DNA of 64,000 nt from the NCBI RefSeq assembly GCF_020283565.1, contig NC_060065.1:41094409-41158408 (forward strand). The letters run 5' to 3'. The position numbers and the translations under genes are program-made. Under the pieces are notes generated by a model. The model saw only the letters and a list, made by a program, of their open reading frames with translations, was not told the origin of the DNA and ran no database searches. Positions within the stretch are counted from its first letter, which is position 1. The number at the start of each line of letters is the position of its first letter. Shown one piece after another: positions 12,690 to 22,915 of the stretch. Source of the DNA: Trifolium pratense (lineage: Eukaryota > Streptophyta > Magnoliopsida > Fabales > Fabaceae).

Positions 12690-13903
12690 ATGATATCCTC
12701 CATGTTAAGCCGAATTACATCCCCATCCACGTAACTAATTTCTTCTATCTTTATTTTTTTACTTCCTATATTATTTTATCTATCTTATTACTAGAAACCT
12801 TTAACTTATGGCTCGTTTGGATTTAGGGTTGGGAATAGGCCAGGCGACTTACAGGGGTCTTCGGCCTGGCTTGTATAAGCCTGGTCTGGTCTGGCCTGGT
12901 TATTAAAAATGTCAGGCTTAGGCTTTGAAAACGGCCTGTTTACATAAATAGGTCAGGCTTAGGCTTCTAAAAAGGCCTACGAAGCCTGATAGGCCGGCCT
13001 GTTTATAATAATAATTATTTATATAATATTATTATTTATATCTTATAAAAAAATATTATTTATAATAATAATTATTTTTCGTAATCGTATTTGTTATTTT
13101 ATTAGTTTTTAATTATTGTGTTAATCATATTATTAGCTTTTTCTTAATGTTGTAGAAATTATAAAAATTTAAATGTGAACTTTTTAAGGCCTGTTTAGCC
13201 TATTTAAAAAAACTATATAGAGAAGCTTTAATGTAACACAGGCTTTTAAACAGGCTACAAGGCCAGGCCAGGCTTTTAAAAGGCTCAGGCCAGGCCACAA
13301 AAAATAACATTTGATAGGCCGCAGGCCAGGCTCAGGCCTGAAAAAAAATTGTAGGTCAGGCTTAGGCCTGTCAAGGCCTGGCCTGGCCTGGCCTGGCCTG
13401 TTCCCAACCCTATTTGGATTGACTTTTTTTTAACTTATGCGAAACAATTACTTATGCAAATAAATAAACTTTTATGTATATTATAAGTTTTTCAAGGTAG
13501 TTTATGAGAAAACATCTTATAAAGATATAATTTTTGTTAGCAAAAACTTATGAATTAACATAAAAGTTTATTTATTTGCATAAACTATTTTCATAAGCTC
13601 ATGAAATAAATCAAATCCAAACGGACCCTTATTATTGTACAATAAATAAAATATAGTATAGAGTTGTGTTCCAAACAATTAGATATGGATCGGGGTAAGC
13701 TATATGGGACACTCTTAAAAAATATATAATTGAGAGATTCATGTTTAAAGTCTAAAAACTAGCATAACTACTAATTTTGAACTAATTGTTTTATGTTTGA
13801 AACCAGATCATCTGCTTTTATGTTTGAAACCAAATCATCTGCGGCACGCGGTGGAAAACAAAGGTCGGGCGCCACTGATGGGGGTGGTGGACAAACCAAT
13901 TAG
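12690..13903 (+). CDS. Tandem small-protein family, member C (45 aa, altered; possible pseudogene)
   Basis: The start region of the family (MVR...LN) is gone. A replacement ATG at 12690 gives exon 1 12690-12730, encoding MISSMLSRITSPS; this aligns with the NSMLRQVRSTF end of exon 1 in A. The donor (GTAACT) and the phase-2 join are kept. Exon 2 is 13807-13903 (acceptor ACCAG). It opens with residues from a 27-bp tandem duplication of the old acceptor region (TTTGAAACCA...ATCATCTGC twice), and then gives the family tail, ARGGKQRSGATDGGGGQTN and stop. The whole joined frame is open. The intron is enlarged to 1,076 bp by nested transposons. With the TGAGTCAA box also missing, it may be silent or may have a new start. 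Confidence 0.4.
12811..13628. mobile_element. Foldback MITE interrupted by a hAT element
   Basis: The ends are inverted copies: GGCTCGTTTGGATTGACTT at the left and, on the complement from the right, GGGTCCGTTTGGATTTGATT. The arms pair through AACTTATGC/GCATAAAC, AAATAAATAAACTTTTATGT and TAAGTTTTT. The left arm is split by a complete hAT insertion. Without it the MITE is about 220 bp. The same GTTTGGAT foldback family occurs at 15427, 39740 and 54292. It lies wholly in the intron of member C. Confidence 0.7.
12824..13412. mobile_element. Non-autonomous hAT element, 589 bp
   Basis: The terminal inverted repeats are TAGGGTTGGGAATAGGCC and, on the complement of the right end, TAGGGTTGGGAACAGGCC. 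They are flanked by an exact 8-bp target duplication, TTTGGATT at 12816-12823 and 13413-13420. Both subterminal regions are full of GGCCTGGC/CAGGCC repeats, with an AT-rich centre. No transposase frame is present. Confidence 0.88.
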
Positions 13904-15426
13904 GGCTTTGAAAAGAGACGGAGAAGAGGGCTTTGAAAACAACTCCAAAATTTTGGAGTAATGGTTGTTTTTCGTAGTTGATTATAATATGAAAAAAGTA
14001 TAGATTGATTTGCTCTTGTCATGTATAATATTAATAGTGCTTCCTCATCATACACATATGTTGTCGATGAATAAACGACATTAATATAGCTTAGGGCTTG
14101 TAAGATACTTTGAGTTTGTTTGATTTATAGATTGATCAATGGTTGTTCATTTCAAAATATAAAAAATGTATGTAACTTTAGATTTTACTTTTCTTATGTC
14201 ATGTCAAATAAATGAATAAATATAATTGAAGAGTTTAGCATATATAAAAAACGGATTTAGATTACTTCATGTTGGGGCACTTGGTAGGAGTGAAGTTTTG
14301 ATCTTGTGAGTGTGAGGAGGGAGGAATTAAAATTTAAAAGTGTTGAGAGTCTTATGAAAGAGAAAAAAATGATAAGAGAGATTGACACATAAAATAGATA
14401 GTACGTATAAAAGGCAGAGAGAAAGGGCCATAGAAGATCTACGACGTGGTAAAAAGTAGTTTTACACATGTCTAAACATAAGGGAGAAGATTTCGACAAA
14501 TTTTTGTTTGCTTACCTCATATTTAACCTTTTCTTATTTTGCCAAGGTTGGACTAAATATGGGGTAAGCAATCCTTAGATTCAAATTTCCTGCAATTTGC
14601 ACCACCACCACACTTGGTTTTATTGGTCTTTTTTCTTCCCCTAAGATCTCTCTACTTTGTCTTTTATTCCCATATTTGTACTTATGCAATTGAACATTGG
14701 CCAAATTCCATCTGTTAGTAAAAAAGTAAATCTGTTCTGGATTTAGTTTTTATTAAAAAGCCTAAAAGAACATCCTATAACCTATATAAACATTTAATAA
14801 TAGTGTATATAAAATATGCAGCATTTTGATGACACCTATATATAGATGATACTATAAATAAACATTATATAACAATAACAAATGAAAACATATGCAGCAC
14901 GAAGATATGAAAATATAAAATGCATTCATTCTTTCTCGTGTTTAACAAAGTCATAAAATGTCTTGACATTTTTGTTAGTTGAGCTATGATTTATAGACTA
15001 ATTTTATAATTGTACGGTAAATTATCAGTTACTTGTCCAACAATACATATGCATTGATTGTGGTAAGGGTTTTGGGTTCCTTAAGAGTTCGAAATCACCA
15101 TTTAATGACAGTAAAAACACCATACATAATATCAATTACTTATTATCTTTAAATAATATAAGACGTGAGACTATAAAGAAGGTGCTCAGAGATTCGATTC
15201 AATTTTTGACTTCTATGTATGAAGAGAAAAAAAAAATAGGTAAGTTAGAAGTGAAGAACTTACCTTGTTTGTGTTACAAGTTTCCTAATATAACGTTAAA
15301 CAATGATAAAAATTTGTTTCCATGCTACAAAAATAAATAAATCTTTACTTTTCAAAAAAAATAATATTAGGTTTACTTTATTTTTTGTGTGAATCTTTTT
15401 GACTCAAATCAATCTTATTATTACTG
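13904..15426. other. 3' flank of member C and intergenic DNA
   Basis: The conserved 3' flank (CTTGTCATGTATAAT...ATATAGCTTAGGGCTTG at about 14008-14100) matches that of D at 23177-23250. No coding region beyond that is supported; the 80-codon minus-strand frame at 14257-14499 is low-complexity. Confidence 0.5.
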
Positions 15427-15859
15427 CCAGTTTGAATTTGACTTATTTTTTAGCTTATGAAAATAGTTTATGCAAAGAAATTTTTACGTTAATTTATAAG
15501 TTTTTATTGACAAATATTGTCCTTTTATAAGCTAATTTTATGATAAACTACCTTAAAAAGCTTATAATAATACATAAAAACTTATTTATTTGGATAAGTA
15601 TGTTTCGCATGATATTTACTTTTGTCACCCTACTCATTTTCTCGCGCATCCTACGAAATTACAAAAATACCCTATCCGCTACTTAAGTAGCGGAACACCC
15701 TACTAGATTTTTTTTCTATAATGTCCGCTACTTAAATAGCGGATGACATTTTTTAAAAAATCTCATTTTTATAACGTCTGCTACTTAAATAACCGGTAGA
15801 GTAACAAAAGTAAATCCCGTTCTGCATAAACTTAAAAATAAATTAATCCAAACATGCCC
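15427..15859. mobile_element. GTTTGGAT-family foldback MITE with a nested MITE
   Basis: The left arm is AGTTTGAATTTGACTTATTTTTTAGC and the complement of the right end is GGGCATGTTTGGATTAATTTATTTTTAAG, with arm motifs AGCTTATGAAAATAGTTTATGC and AAACTTATTTATTTGGATAAG. The right arm is split by a second element at 15614-15815. The ends are worn. Confidence 0.5.
15614..15815. mobile_element. Small MITE with CCGCTACTTAAGTAGCGG palindromes
   Basis: The inverted termini ATTTACTTTTGTCACCCTAC and ATTTACTTTTGTTACTCTAC (complement of the right end) enclose about 200 bp. It contains a perfect 18-bp palindrome, CCGCTACTTAAGTAGCGG, at 15676-15693, a near-perfect copy at 15725-15742 and a worn third copy near 15779. 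Confidence 0.55.
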
Positions 15860-16809
15860 AAAAATCAGTCCACCCATAAAAAGGAAATTATAGACTCAAA
15901 CAAATTTTTTTTTTGTATAACTAAAAAAATATATGTCCCTTCATAAATTTCTTTGTACTTTTTTATAACAACTCTTTTAAACTTTTTTTTTACGGAACTC
16001 TTTTAAACCTTTAAGAATATAAAATTTCTTTATCGACATACCTCTAATTATAGTGCATCTTATTCTACAATTGTAATAAATACTCTAAAGAAAATATTTA
16101 CTTATTTTCTCCGTTGAAAGATAAAATTGTCAAAACAATATCAACTGTCAACAAATTTAGTACCATAATTAATTTTCTTAATCTCCGAAATCCTATATTT
16201 AAGGACAAATCAATTTATTTATTTTGGGTAAACCAAAGGTATCCTCCACGTGCAATTGTAGAGATTAATCCCCTCGAGGTAACTAAGATTCATTTAAGAG
16301 GTTAAACTCTCCCAACAAATATTTCTCAATACGCACCGGCCAGGTATTGAACTCAGGACCAAATTTTTAAGGGATCTAAGTATCTACCACTTGTGTCACA
16401 CTATGTTGATAGTCAACTTAGCACAATGCGAAAGAAGATATTAGGATGGGAGACTTTGATTCATAGAACTAAGAGAATGTAAAAAGCAAATATGGTATAC
16501 TCTTTATTTGATCATTGTTCTGACCGGATTTTTGGGCTTAACCAAACCCAATGTTCACGATCATCGGCTCAATGTCACATGCATTAACTTATATATACAA
16601 TATTTCCCAACCTTATAAGGAGATATGTCTCACTCTAACATTGTCTATCATCTCCTCAAAGCTTATATTGAGTGGCATTACTGTCTTTTCCGTAGGCAAA
16701 CCCTATTTTGTCTATGCCTATTTTGTAATGTGAGACAGAAATTTAACACCTCATGGTGGTAAATGAGCATATCATTATACCAAGAACACTTCTTCCATTT
16801 TACATTTCA
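15860..16809. other. Intergenic and likely promoter of the 312-aa gene
   Basis: No coding region is supported. A retroelement-like patch with CACCGGCCAGGTATTGAACTC at about 16336 is a fragment of a dispersed repeat. The proximal 100 bp would hold the promoter and 5' UTR of the gene at 16810, but no clear TATA box is visible. Confidence 0.4.
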
Positions 16810-18861
16810 ATGGCTTTCCCCGGAAACCTTCTCATACGACACCGTTTCATCTCACTCATAAACCCTAAAACCCTAAATTCCATCAACTCCAATTTCCCAA
16901 TCAGAACCATCACATCCTTACCCAAATCCGCAAATTCCCAAACCAAGAAACCCCTCAGCACTCTCTTCAGCGAAGTAATGTCAGGTAAAACCACAACAAT
17001 CGAAGAAGAACAAGACGGTGAAGGCGATATCGAGCTGAAGAAGAAACTGAAGCAATTAACAGAAGAAGTTAGAACCATCAAGGAGAAAAAAGCGATTCCA
17101 ATTGAAGAGGTTCCGAAGAAAGTTGAAAAGAGGAGTTTATATTCTGCGTTTACCAATAAACCTGTTACTGATGGTGTAACAAAAATGGAGGTAGAGAAGA
17201 AGAAAAAAAAGATAGAACCGTTTGTTATTAAGGAGCTTTCAATTGATACGGTGATGTTTTTGAAGTATTTGTATGAAAATGGGTATTTTAAAGATGCTAA
17301 ATTTGCAAATGTTAATGAAAGATTTGATCTTGGTTGGTTTGAGAATCGTTACGCTTTGGGGTATGCTAAGTTTGCTGCAATCGAATTTGCCAAGGATAAT
17401 CGTGAAATTGCAAAGTAAGATTGAATTATGTTATATGGTTGTTGCATTTATATGTTTGATTTAGTGAGAATTTGAATTTCAGAAAATGTGAACTAATGAG
17501 TAATCACATTTTTTATTGGCATTGTTAAAGAGAAAAGCAATTCTCTTGTTGGTTTGGTGACTAAAGGGTATTGTTAGTGACTAAAGGGTATTTAGAAAAT
17601 GTTATTTGGGTCTATGTTCATATCATGGTTTTAAATTGCACCTGCATTGCGAACCTTTATAATTAGCAAAATGTGGTCAAAATTGCGTTTATGGACCGCA
17701 ATTCATAACAGTGGCAGTATGGCACTCTGGTTTGAGTAGTCAGGTAGCAAATGTGGGTATTTATCCCAGCGAGGATTTGAATTTTGGTTCGACAGACATG
17801 TTGGAGATTTGCTCTTTCTGCTAGACATAATATTGTTGTTTCATAATAATTGTTTATGTTATGATCATAAGTTGTTTTGATCTTCTTTTTCATAAGTTGC
17901 TAATGAAAACTGATTATACAAACTTTACTTGGAATTTATTTGTTCTTATAAATTTTCAGATTGTAGGAATGTATTATATATAAAATATAAATCTTATGTG
18001 ATAAGTGCTTATTCAGTAAATACCTGATTAAATTGAGTATACAAAGACCCCTAAATCGACACTATTAACTTTGAGGTGAATCTACCATGCTGTGGTAGTC
18101 AACTCAAATAATAGTGAGGGTGTTGTTATTCCAGGTCCACAAAGGTTGTGATTAGATAGTATTTGGCAAATGTTCTTAGGATGTTTGTATTAGGAAATAG
18201 GATTTGCATTATTGTTGTTCATAAATCATGTGGATTATCACATTTTCAGTATTTAATCTCGGGTCCTACTCTTCTTTATTCTGTATTGTTTGATTGTAGC
18301 CCCCTAGTTTCAACAATTAGGTACTCAACAATTAAGATTATGATCTTGTTAGATATTGAGGATTGTGACTTAATTTCCCATACTTGTGGGTTGTATTGAC
18401 TCTATTGATGCCTTATAACATGAATATGGATTCACAGATGGCTATCAGGAAGTGCATTGAAGCAAGTGGCAGCGTTTGGTTGCCCCTCCACCAGCAGGAG
18501 TAGTGTCTTCCCTGCGAAAAGACTGCGGAAATTTTTTGAGGTTCCAGAAAATACAGTAAGGCATAGCATGTTTAAATACTTTCACCGTGTTTTCTAATTT
18601 ATTTATACATTCATCTATGTTACTTACAATTTCATTTTCCTCCAGGTTTGCAGTAAATGCATGCTGCGAGACTCGTGCAAGTTTGTGAATCAAAATGTGT
18701 GGAAATGTGATGCTAATAATTTGAATGTGGAGATATTTATGAACGTTATTATTTCATATGCTTTACACTGGGTGCATCCTCAGCTGGTAGTGTCTGATGA
18801 AGTGAACAAATCAGTCGATCATTTACTGAATGAGTTTGTGAAACTGAGTCAAATCACCTGA
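16810..18861 (+). CDS. Probable organelle-targeted protein with a CxxC-x5-C motif (312 aa, three exons)
   Basis: Exons are 16810-17414, 18438-18555 and 18646-18861; the introns (1,023 and 90 bp) are GT-AG with phases 2 and 0. The chosen start, MAFPGNLLIRHRFISL, gives an Arg/Ser-rich, acid-free N-terminus typical of a mitochondrial or plastid transit peptide. An in-frame ATG at 16753 would add 19 residues. Residues about 65-135 are charged and Lys-rich, probably coiled. From about 140 the fold is conserved-looking: FLKYLYENGYFKDAKF, then WLSGSALKQVAAFGCPS across the first junction, then CSKCMLRDSCKFVNQ with three Cys that could bind metal. The GCPS...CxxC-x5-C arrangement reminds me of the region beside the RanBP2-type zinc fingers in VAR3/OZ-like organelle proteins, but no such fingers are present, so this is a tentative resemblance. 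Confidence 0.75.
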
Positions 18862-19636
18862 GACCGTTTCTAGCTATAAAAGTAACTTTTATTGCTTTAA
18901 CTTTTTCTCGCACAACCTCGGGAAACTGAGAAATTCTCATATGAAGTGGATTTCCGGCCCTAAAAATTTTCACCAACATATATTCTTTGCAGACCATTTT
19001 TGGAGATTGTTTTTCTTGCTTCACAAGCCTAAGTTTTCCAATGATGCTGCTCAACTAAAAATAATGAATTTATTTGGAAGATCTACCTTTTTGAAATTCT
19101 GATGTGAGTAGCAATGTTTTCTTTGGATGGAAAGCTGTAAGAAACACACTCGGATCATTGTTATAGGTTTGCTGGATGGTTTCTTCAAAGGGTATAGTTT
19201 TGAAGAAAATGTTAGTGTATTATCTCATTTAACTTCTGGAAGAGGATTTTAGTTCAAATTATGATCATAGAAAAGGAAGACATCAATAGAAACAATCAGC
19301 TGCAATTTGAATTATTAATTTGACAAACATTATTTTGTTTTTGATAATTGACACAATCAGTTTGTTGTAGAGTACTAGTCTACTAGAGTATTTGTGATGT
19401 TTTTGTAATTCAAATTAGTACTACTAAAATGGCTCATAAAAAACACTTGTATGATTCCTTCTGAATTTATATGTATCTCACCAAAGGCAAAGCAAGATAT
19501 ACCACTAGAAAATAAGTGTACTTGGTGTACGGGGAATAAATTTGTCTTTGAAAGAACACAGGCAGTGGCTACATCTGCAACAACTTGAGCAACCCTTTGA
19601 GGGAGGAACTCTAACCAGTGTAGTCAATCTGGCGGG
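18862..19636. other. 3' UTR and intergenic DNA
   Basis: This follows the stop of the 312-aa gene. No further exon or gene is supported. AT-rich DNA with no clear element. Confidence 0.4.
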
Positions 19637-19800
19637 ATCCCGGTGGAACGTCGCGTCTCGGTGCCTTGCCGCTATGGGTAGGGTGGGAGCGGCACAGTTA
19701 CGGTTCCTGGCCGCTAAAGCCGGGATCTCGGTGGATAGGAGCGGAGCATGTTGTGGGCTCCATATCCCGGCTCAGGACTGCTATGTTACTGGGTTTTAAA
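19637..19800. repeat. GC-rich repeat fragment
   Basis: GTCAATCTGGCGGGATCCCGG and TAAAGCCGGGATCTCGGTGG form a GC-rich patch with local inverted symmetry (GGGATCCCG, CCGGGATC). It looks like a transposon end or a fragment of a dispersed MITE. Termini not determined. The plus-strand 85-codon frame over it is not considered a gene. Confidence 0.35.
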
Positions 19801-19829
19801 GGGTATTTTTGAAATTTGACTGATTCTAG

Positions 19830-20145
19830 TAAGGGCACAATTGGTTTTTTACCTTTTCTTTGTGACTTTCTTTCATTGCCGCTCCATCCGTATTTAAAGA
19901 AATCCACCTTGTCTTAGGTGCTTTCCGGCCACGCAATGTAAACCTGCGTCCTTCCCACACTTTGCAACCTCGATTTCGACTCAATGCCTGCTGCATATGC
20001 TCGAACGTACTCCATGACTGCAGTCCAAGGCCTCATCAGGCTTACAAATTCCTCATCATGAATTTGTTTGTTACGCCATTGCCATAACAAAACAAAAAAT
20101 GTCGTTGCCCATATTGTTAAGGTTAAGTACAATCCACTCTTCAAA
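19830..20145 (-). pseudogene. LINE ORF2 fragment, zf-RVT to RNase H junction
   Basis: On the minus strand the frame TIWATTFFVLLWQWRNKQIH is the typical end of the plant LINE zf-RVT domain (W-x-RN). It runs through SVGRTQVYIAWPEST toward the RNase H domain. A frameshift follows, because the expected N-TDG-A start of RNase H is in the next frame at about 19890. Both sides are truncated, so it is a dead fragment. Confidence 0.7.
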
Positions 20146-21038
20146 TTCTTTCAAAAAGAACCGCTCTCTATATTGCTTAAACCCAATAATCCTTCTAAAT
20201 TTTCTTGGCATGCAACTCCTGTATCAAACTGATTCTTAGATGTCCAAATTAAAAATTGTGTGGAAATTTTGTGCGTTTTTATTGCAGCAAAATTGATATG
20301 TGTGTTTTGCTACAATAAAAACACACAAAATTTTTGCACAATTTTAAATTTGGACCTTTAAAGTAAGAAGACGCAAAAGTAGAATCGTTATATATGTTCT
20401 CTTAAAGGCACATATTAAAGAACCCAAAAGTAAAATAAAAACAAATTTTTCACACAATTTTAAATTTTGACGGTTCATTTTGATAAAGTTACATAGTTAC
20501 TTAAAGTGATCTTAGCCACACATTTTAGATCACATGGTCTTAAATTAAAATTGTGTGAAAACAGTGTTAAAATTCACAACATAAAACATGTGTCCCCTTA
20601 AAGGCACATGTTAAATAACTCAAAAGTAGAATCATTATATGGCCATGTCTAAAATGAAATAACGAACCTATTTGATTATCTGTGACGACAATTTTTAGTC
20701 ACATTTACTTATCTATGTGTTCAAACTTTAGATTAGGAACTAGAGTTAATAGAAGAAAAAAAATTTGGTCAAATGCTAACATGTAATTTGAGTACGTGAT
20801 AAACAACTTAATATAAGTATTCCTCTCAAAAGTTATGCATGCAATTTTTTTAAAATTAAAATATTGTATTTTTATATTATCAATGTAATAATTAACTTGG
20901 ATAGTTCAAGTCAACTGCTCAAGTCTTCTTTCATATACGCACCACTTGAAATTAGGAATTACCAGCATGGCAGGATAGTGACAGCTACAAATTGTTGATT
21001 ATTAAGCACCACTAGAAATTATAAACTACAGTATACTA
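20146..21038. other. Intergenic with hairpin-forming repeats
   Basis: No gene. It contains the hairpin at 20242-20355 and further partial copies of the same unit (for example CACACAATTTTAAATTTTGAC at 20451-20471 and an inverted piece near 20540), so this region is built from repeats of one small element. Confidence 0.5.
20242..20355. repeat. 114-nt near-perfect hairpin (MITE or small-RNA precursor)
   Basis: Two 51-nt arms, starting GTCCAAATTAAAAATTG and ending CAATTTTAAATTTGGAC, pair with 45 of 51 identical positions, and several of the others would be G:U in RNA. The loop is about 12 nt (TTGATATGTGTG). Arm length and loop size fit a plant miRNA- or siRNA-generating foldback as well as a minimal MITE. 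Confidence 0.7.
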
Positions 21039-21297
21039 CTCCTTCCGTCTCAAATTGAATGACATAGTTGATTATCTCACGCATGCCGATGCATAATTTT
21101 GACGATTAATATTTTTAATATTGTTATAGTAAAAATTATAAAAATTTAATATTTTGAAAATACTCATCGAGACGAATCAAAGAACATCTTATATGCTAAT
21201 ATTTATTTTTATTTATTAATAGAAAAATATGGTCAAATCAATATGTGTGAATAATACAATACAGTCAACTGTGTCATTCAATTTGGGACGCAGGGAG
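21039..21297. mobile_element. Stowaway-like MITE, 259 bp
   Basis: The termini CTCCTTCCGTCTCAAATTGA and, from the right on the complement, CTCCCTGCGTCCCAAATTGA are inverted copies, extending to about 33 bp (AATGACA-AGTTGA). A TA dinucleotide flanks each side. This is the CTCCCTCCGTC-end type of Tc1/mariner MITE. Confidence 0.8.
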
Positions 21298-21396
21298 TAA
21301 TTAAGAACCACATTTTGATAATTATTTCTTCTTTTTTCTATTACACTTTATTATTTCAATTTGTCTAGTGACAGCTACATATTTATAGTATACTAT

Positions 21397-21988
21397 GAAG
21401 CACGGACTCCGACACGGACACCGCGACACGACACGGACACGGACACCACGACACCGCTAATGTAAAAAATATAGGACACCGACACCGCTACATATTTATA
21501 AAACATATAAATTGAGAATTAAAATATATACATGTAAATCTAATTTGAGCAAGTTATTTTTTTAAAAAAGTTTTAAAACAAGATATGATAGTATTTTACC
21601 TTTATTTATCTATCTACGATCGAAAAAACTAAAAATATCGTAGTCAAAATGTAATGTCTTCGATCCCTCATTGATCAATATTATTGTTTCTACACATCTT
21701 TAACTCTTGTAGATATGTCTGGTATGTGCCTAAAGAGAGTATAAGCAAAGAAAAATAATTATTTTTGGGACACTTGTCCGACACGTGTCATACGAGTGTC
21801 TTACAGGTGTCGGACACCGATCAAATAAGTGTCAAACTAAAGGAAAAATTGAATTTTTTCCGACACCGATATGAGCTATCCGACACGTGTCGGACGAGTG
21901 TCATAAGTGTCGGACACCGACACGTGTCGGACACCGACACGTGTTGGACACCGTGACACATCTAATCATAGAGGTGTCGGTGCTTCCT
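21397..21988. repeat. Foldback repeat rich in GACACCGACACGTGTCGG
   Basis: The left edge reads GAAGCACGGACTCCGACACGG and the complement of the right edge reads GAAGCACCGACACC. Both ends are packed with degenerate GACACGG and GACACGTGTC motifs, and the middle is AT-rich. It looks like a non-autonomous DNA transposon with subterminal repeats. No target duplication was recognised. The 63-codon frame at 21765-21956 only reads these repeats. Confidence 0.5.
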
Positions 21989-22402
21989 AGATATCTTTTA
22001 ACCATAGTCAATTAAAACTCACATGCATATTTATGAGATATCAAATTTAAATTCAATTAAAAGTGTTTAACTTAATTATATTATAATATTAGTATTGTCT
22101 AAATTAGGTTTTATAAATATACTATCATAACTTATTATGGGAATTTCAATCTCATCAAGTCAAACTAATGACTTGACTTGATATATAGAATAATACGAGT
22201 CCACACTCATTTCTTAGTCAAGTGTGAATGTGAATGGTTTGATTTCTATTCAATCGTGGTAAACGTAAACTATAATATAAGAAAATAAGCATATATAAAT
22301 ACAAATCAAACAAGACAAAAACAAGTTTAGTAAAAGAAACGAGGACAACTCATGCATAATATATACAATATTAAGTTGATCTAATAAAAATGTACATATT
22401 AT
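21989..22402. other. Upstream flank of member D
   Basis: The flank matches that of member C in AAATAAGCATATATAAATACAAATCAAA...AAGACAAAA (22283-22319; C at about 12411-12446), so the duplicated unit is kept this far upstream. No gene. Confidence 0.5.
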
Positions 22403-22439
22403 TGAGTCAACGCTAAACCTCAATCATGTTCTATAAATA
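22403..22439 (+). promoter_or_regulatory. Promoter core of member D: TGAGTCAA plus TATAAATA
   Basis: TGAGTCAA at 22403-22410 and TATAAATA at 22432-22439 are joined by CGCTAAACCTCAATCATGTTC, nearly the same as in member A. The leader that follows (CTTTGCATCAATTATTCAAA) is identical to that of A over its length. Confidence 0.6.
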
Positions 22440-22553
22440 TCACTTTTCTTCTTACTAACTTTGCATCAATTATTCAAACTCACTAGCTATATCTCATCAA
22501 TTTGCAAGACATAAGCCATTATCATCTTGCAATTGTGCACAATATTACTCACC

Positions 22554-22915
22554 ATGGTTCGTCAATCGGTGAATATTACACAAGCAAACCTAGCTCAAGT
22601 GTTGAATTCCATGTCAAACCTAGCTAGATCAACGTTCAAGTAATTATATTCTCTTCATTTATTTCCTCTCTTCTTTACCTTTTGATTTATTTAAACCTTT
22701 TATTTGAAGTTTGAACTATAGTACGTTTTATTTATTTATTTATTTTGTTCTCACCACTAGTATTAATAGCATTGGAACAAGAAATATTAATTATATGAAC
22801 TAATTATTTTATGTTTGGAACCAGTAGGCGTGGCGGACCAAGAAGGTCAGACGCGAGCCAAGGAGGTGGCGGACAAATTAATAGCATTGGAACAAAGGAG
22901 AAGAAGAAGGGATAA
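22554..22915 (+). CDS. Tandem small-protein family, member D (58 aa, two exons)
   Basis: Exon 1 is 22554-22639 (86 nt), the intron is 22640-22824 (GTAATT...ACCAG, the shortest of the family), and exon 2 is 22825-22915, phase 2. The protein starts MVRQSVNITQANLAQVLNSM, then SNLARSTF, then RRGGPRRSDASQGGGGQINS and IGTKEKKKG. It aligns with member B residue by residue through RGGPR-S-AS-GGGG-IN and IGTK. B and D are therefore close relatives under likely coding constraint. An alternative acceptor 3 bp downstream (GTAG) would drop one Arg. No signal peptide; very basic tail; function unknown. Confidence 0.65.

Noticed and set aside
13375..13400. GGCCTGGCCTGGCCTGG iteration as a satellite or CRISPR-like array
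   Set aside because: It is the subterminal repeat of the hAT element; no CRISPR array exists in this eukaryotic DNA.
12690..13903. Calling member C a firm pseudogene
   Set aside because: The spliced frame is fully open and keeps phase and tail, so its status is left undecided despite the lost promoter element and start.
16800..17156. 118-codon minus-strand frame
   Set aside because: It is the antisense shadow of exon 1 of the 312-aa gene, whose sense frame splices cleanly through three exons.
21765..21956. 63-codon frame of repeated SDTC-type residues
   Set aside because: It only translates the GACACGTGTCGG repeats of the foldback element.
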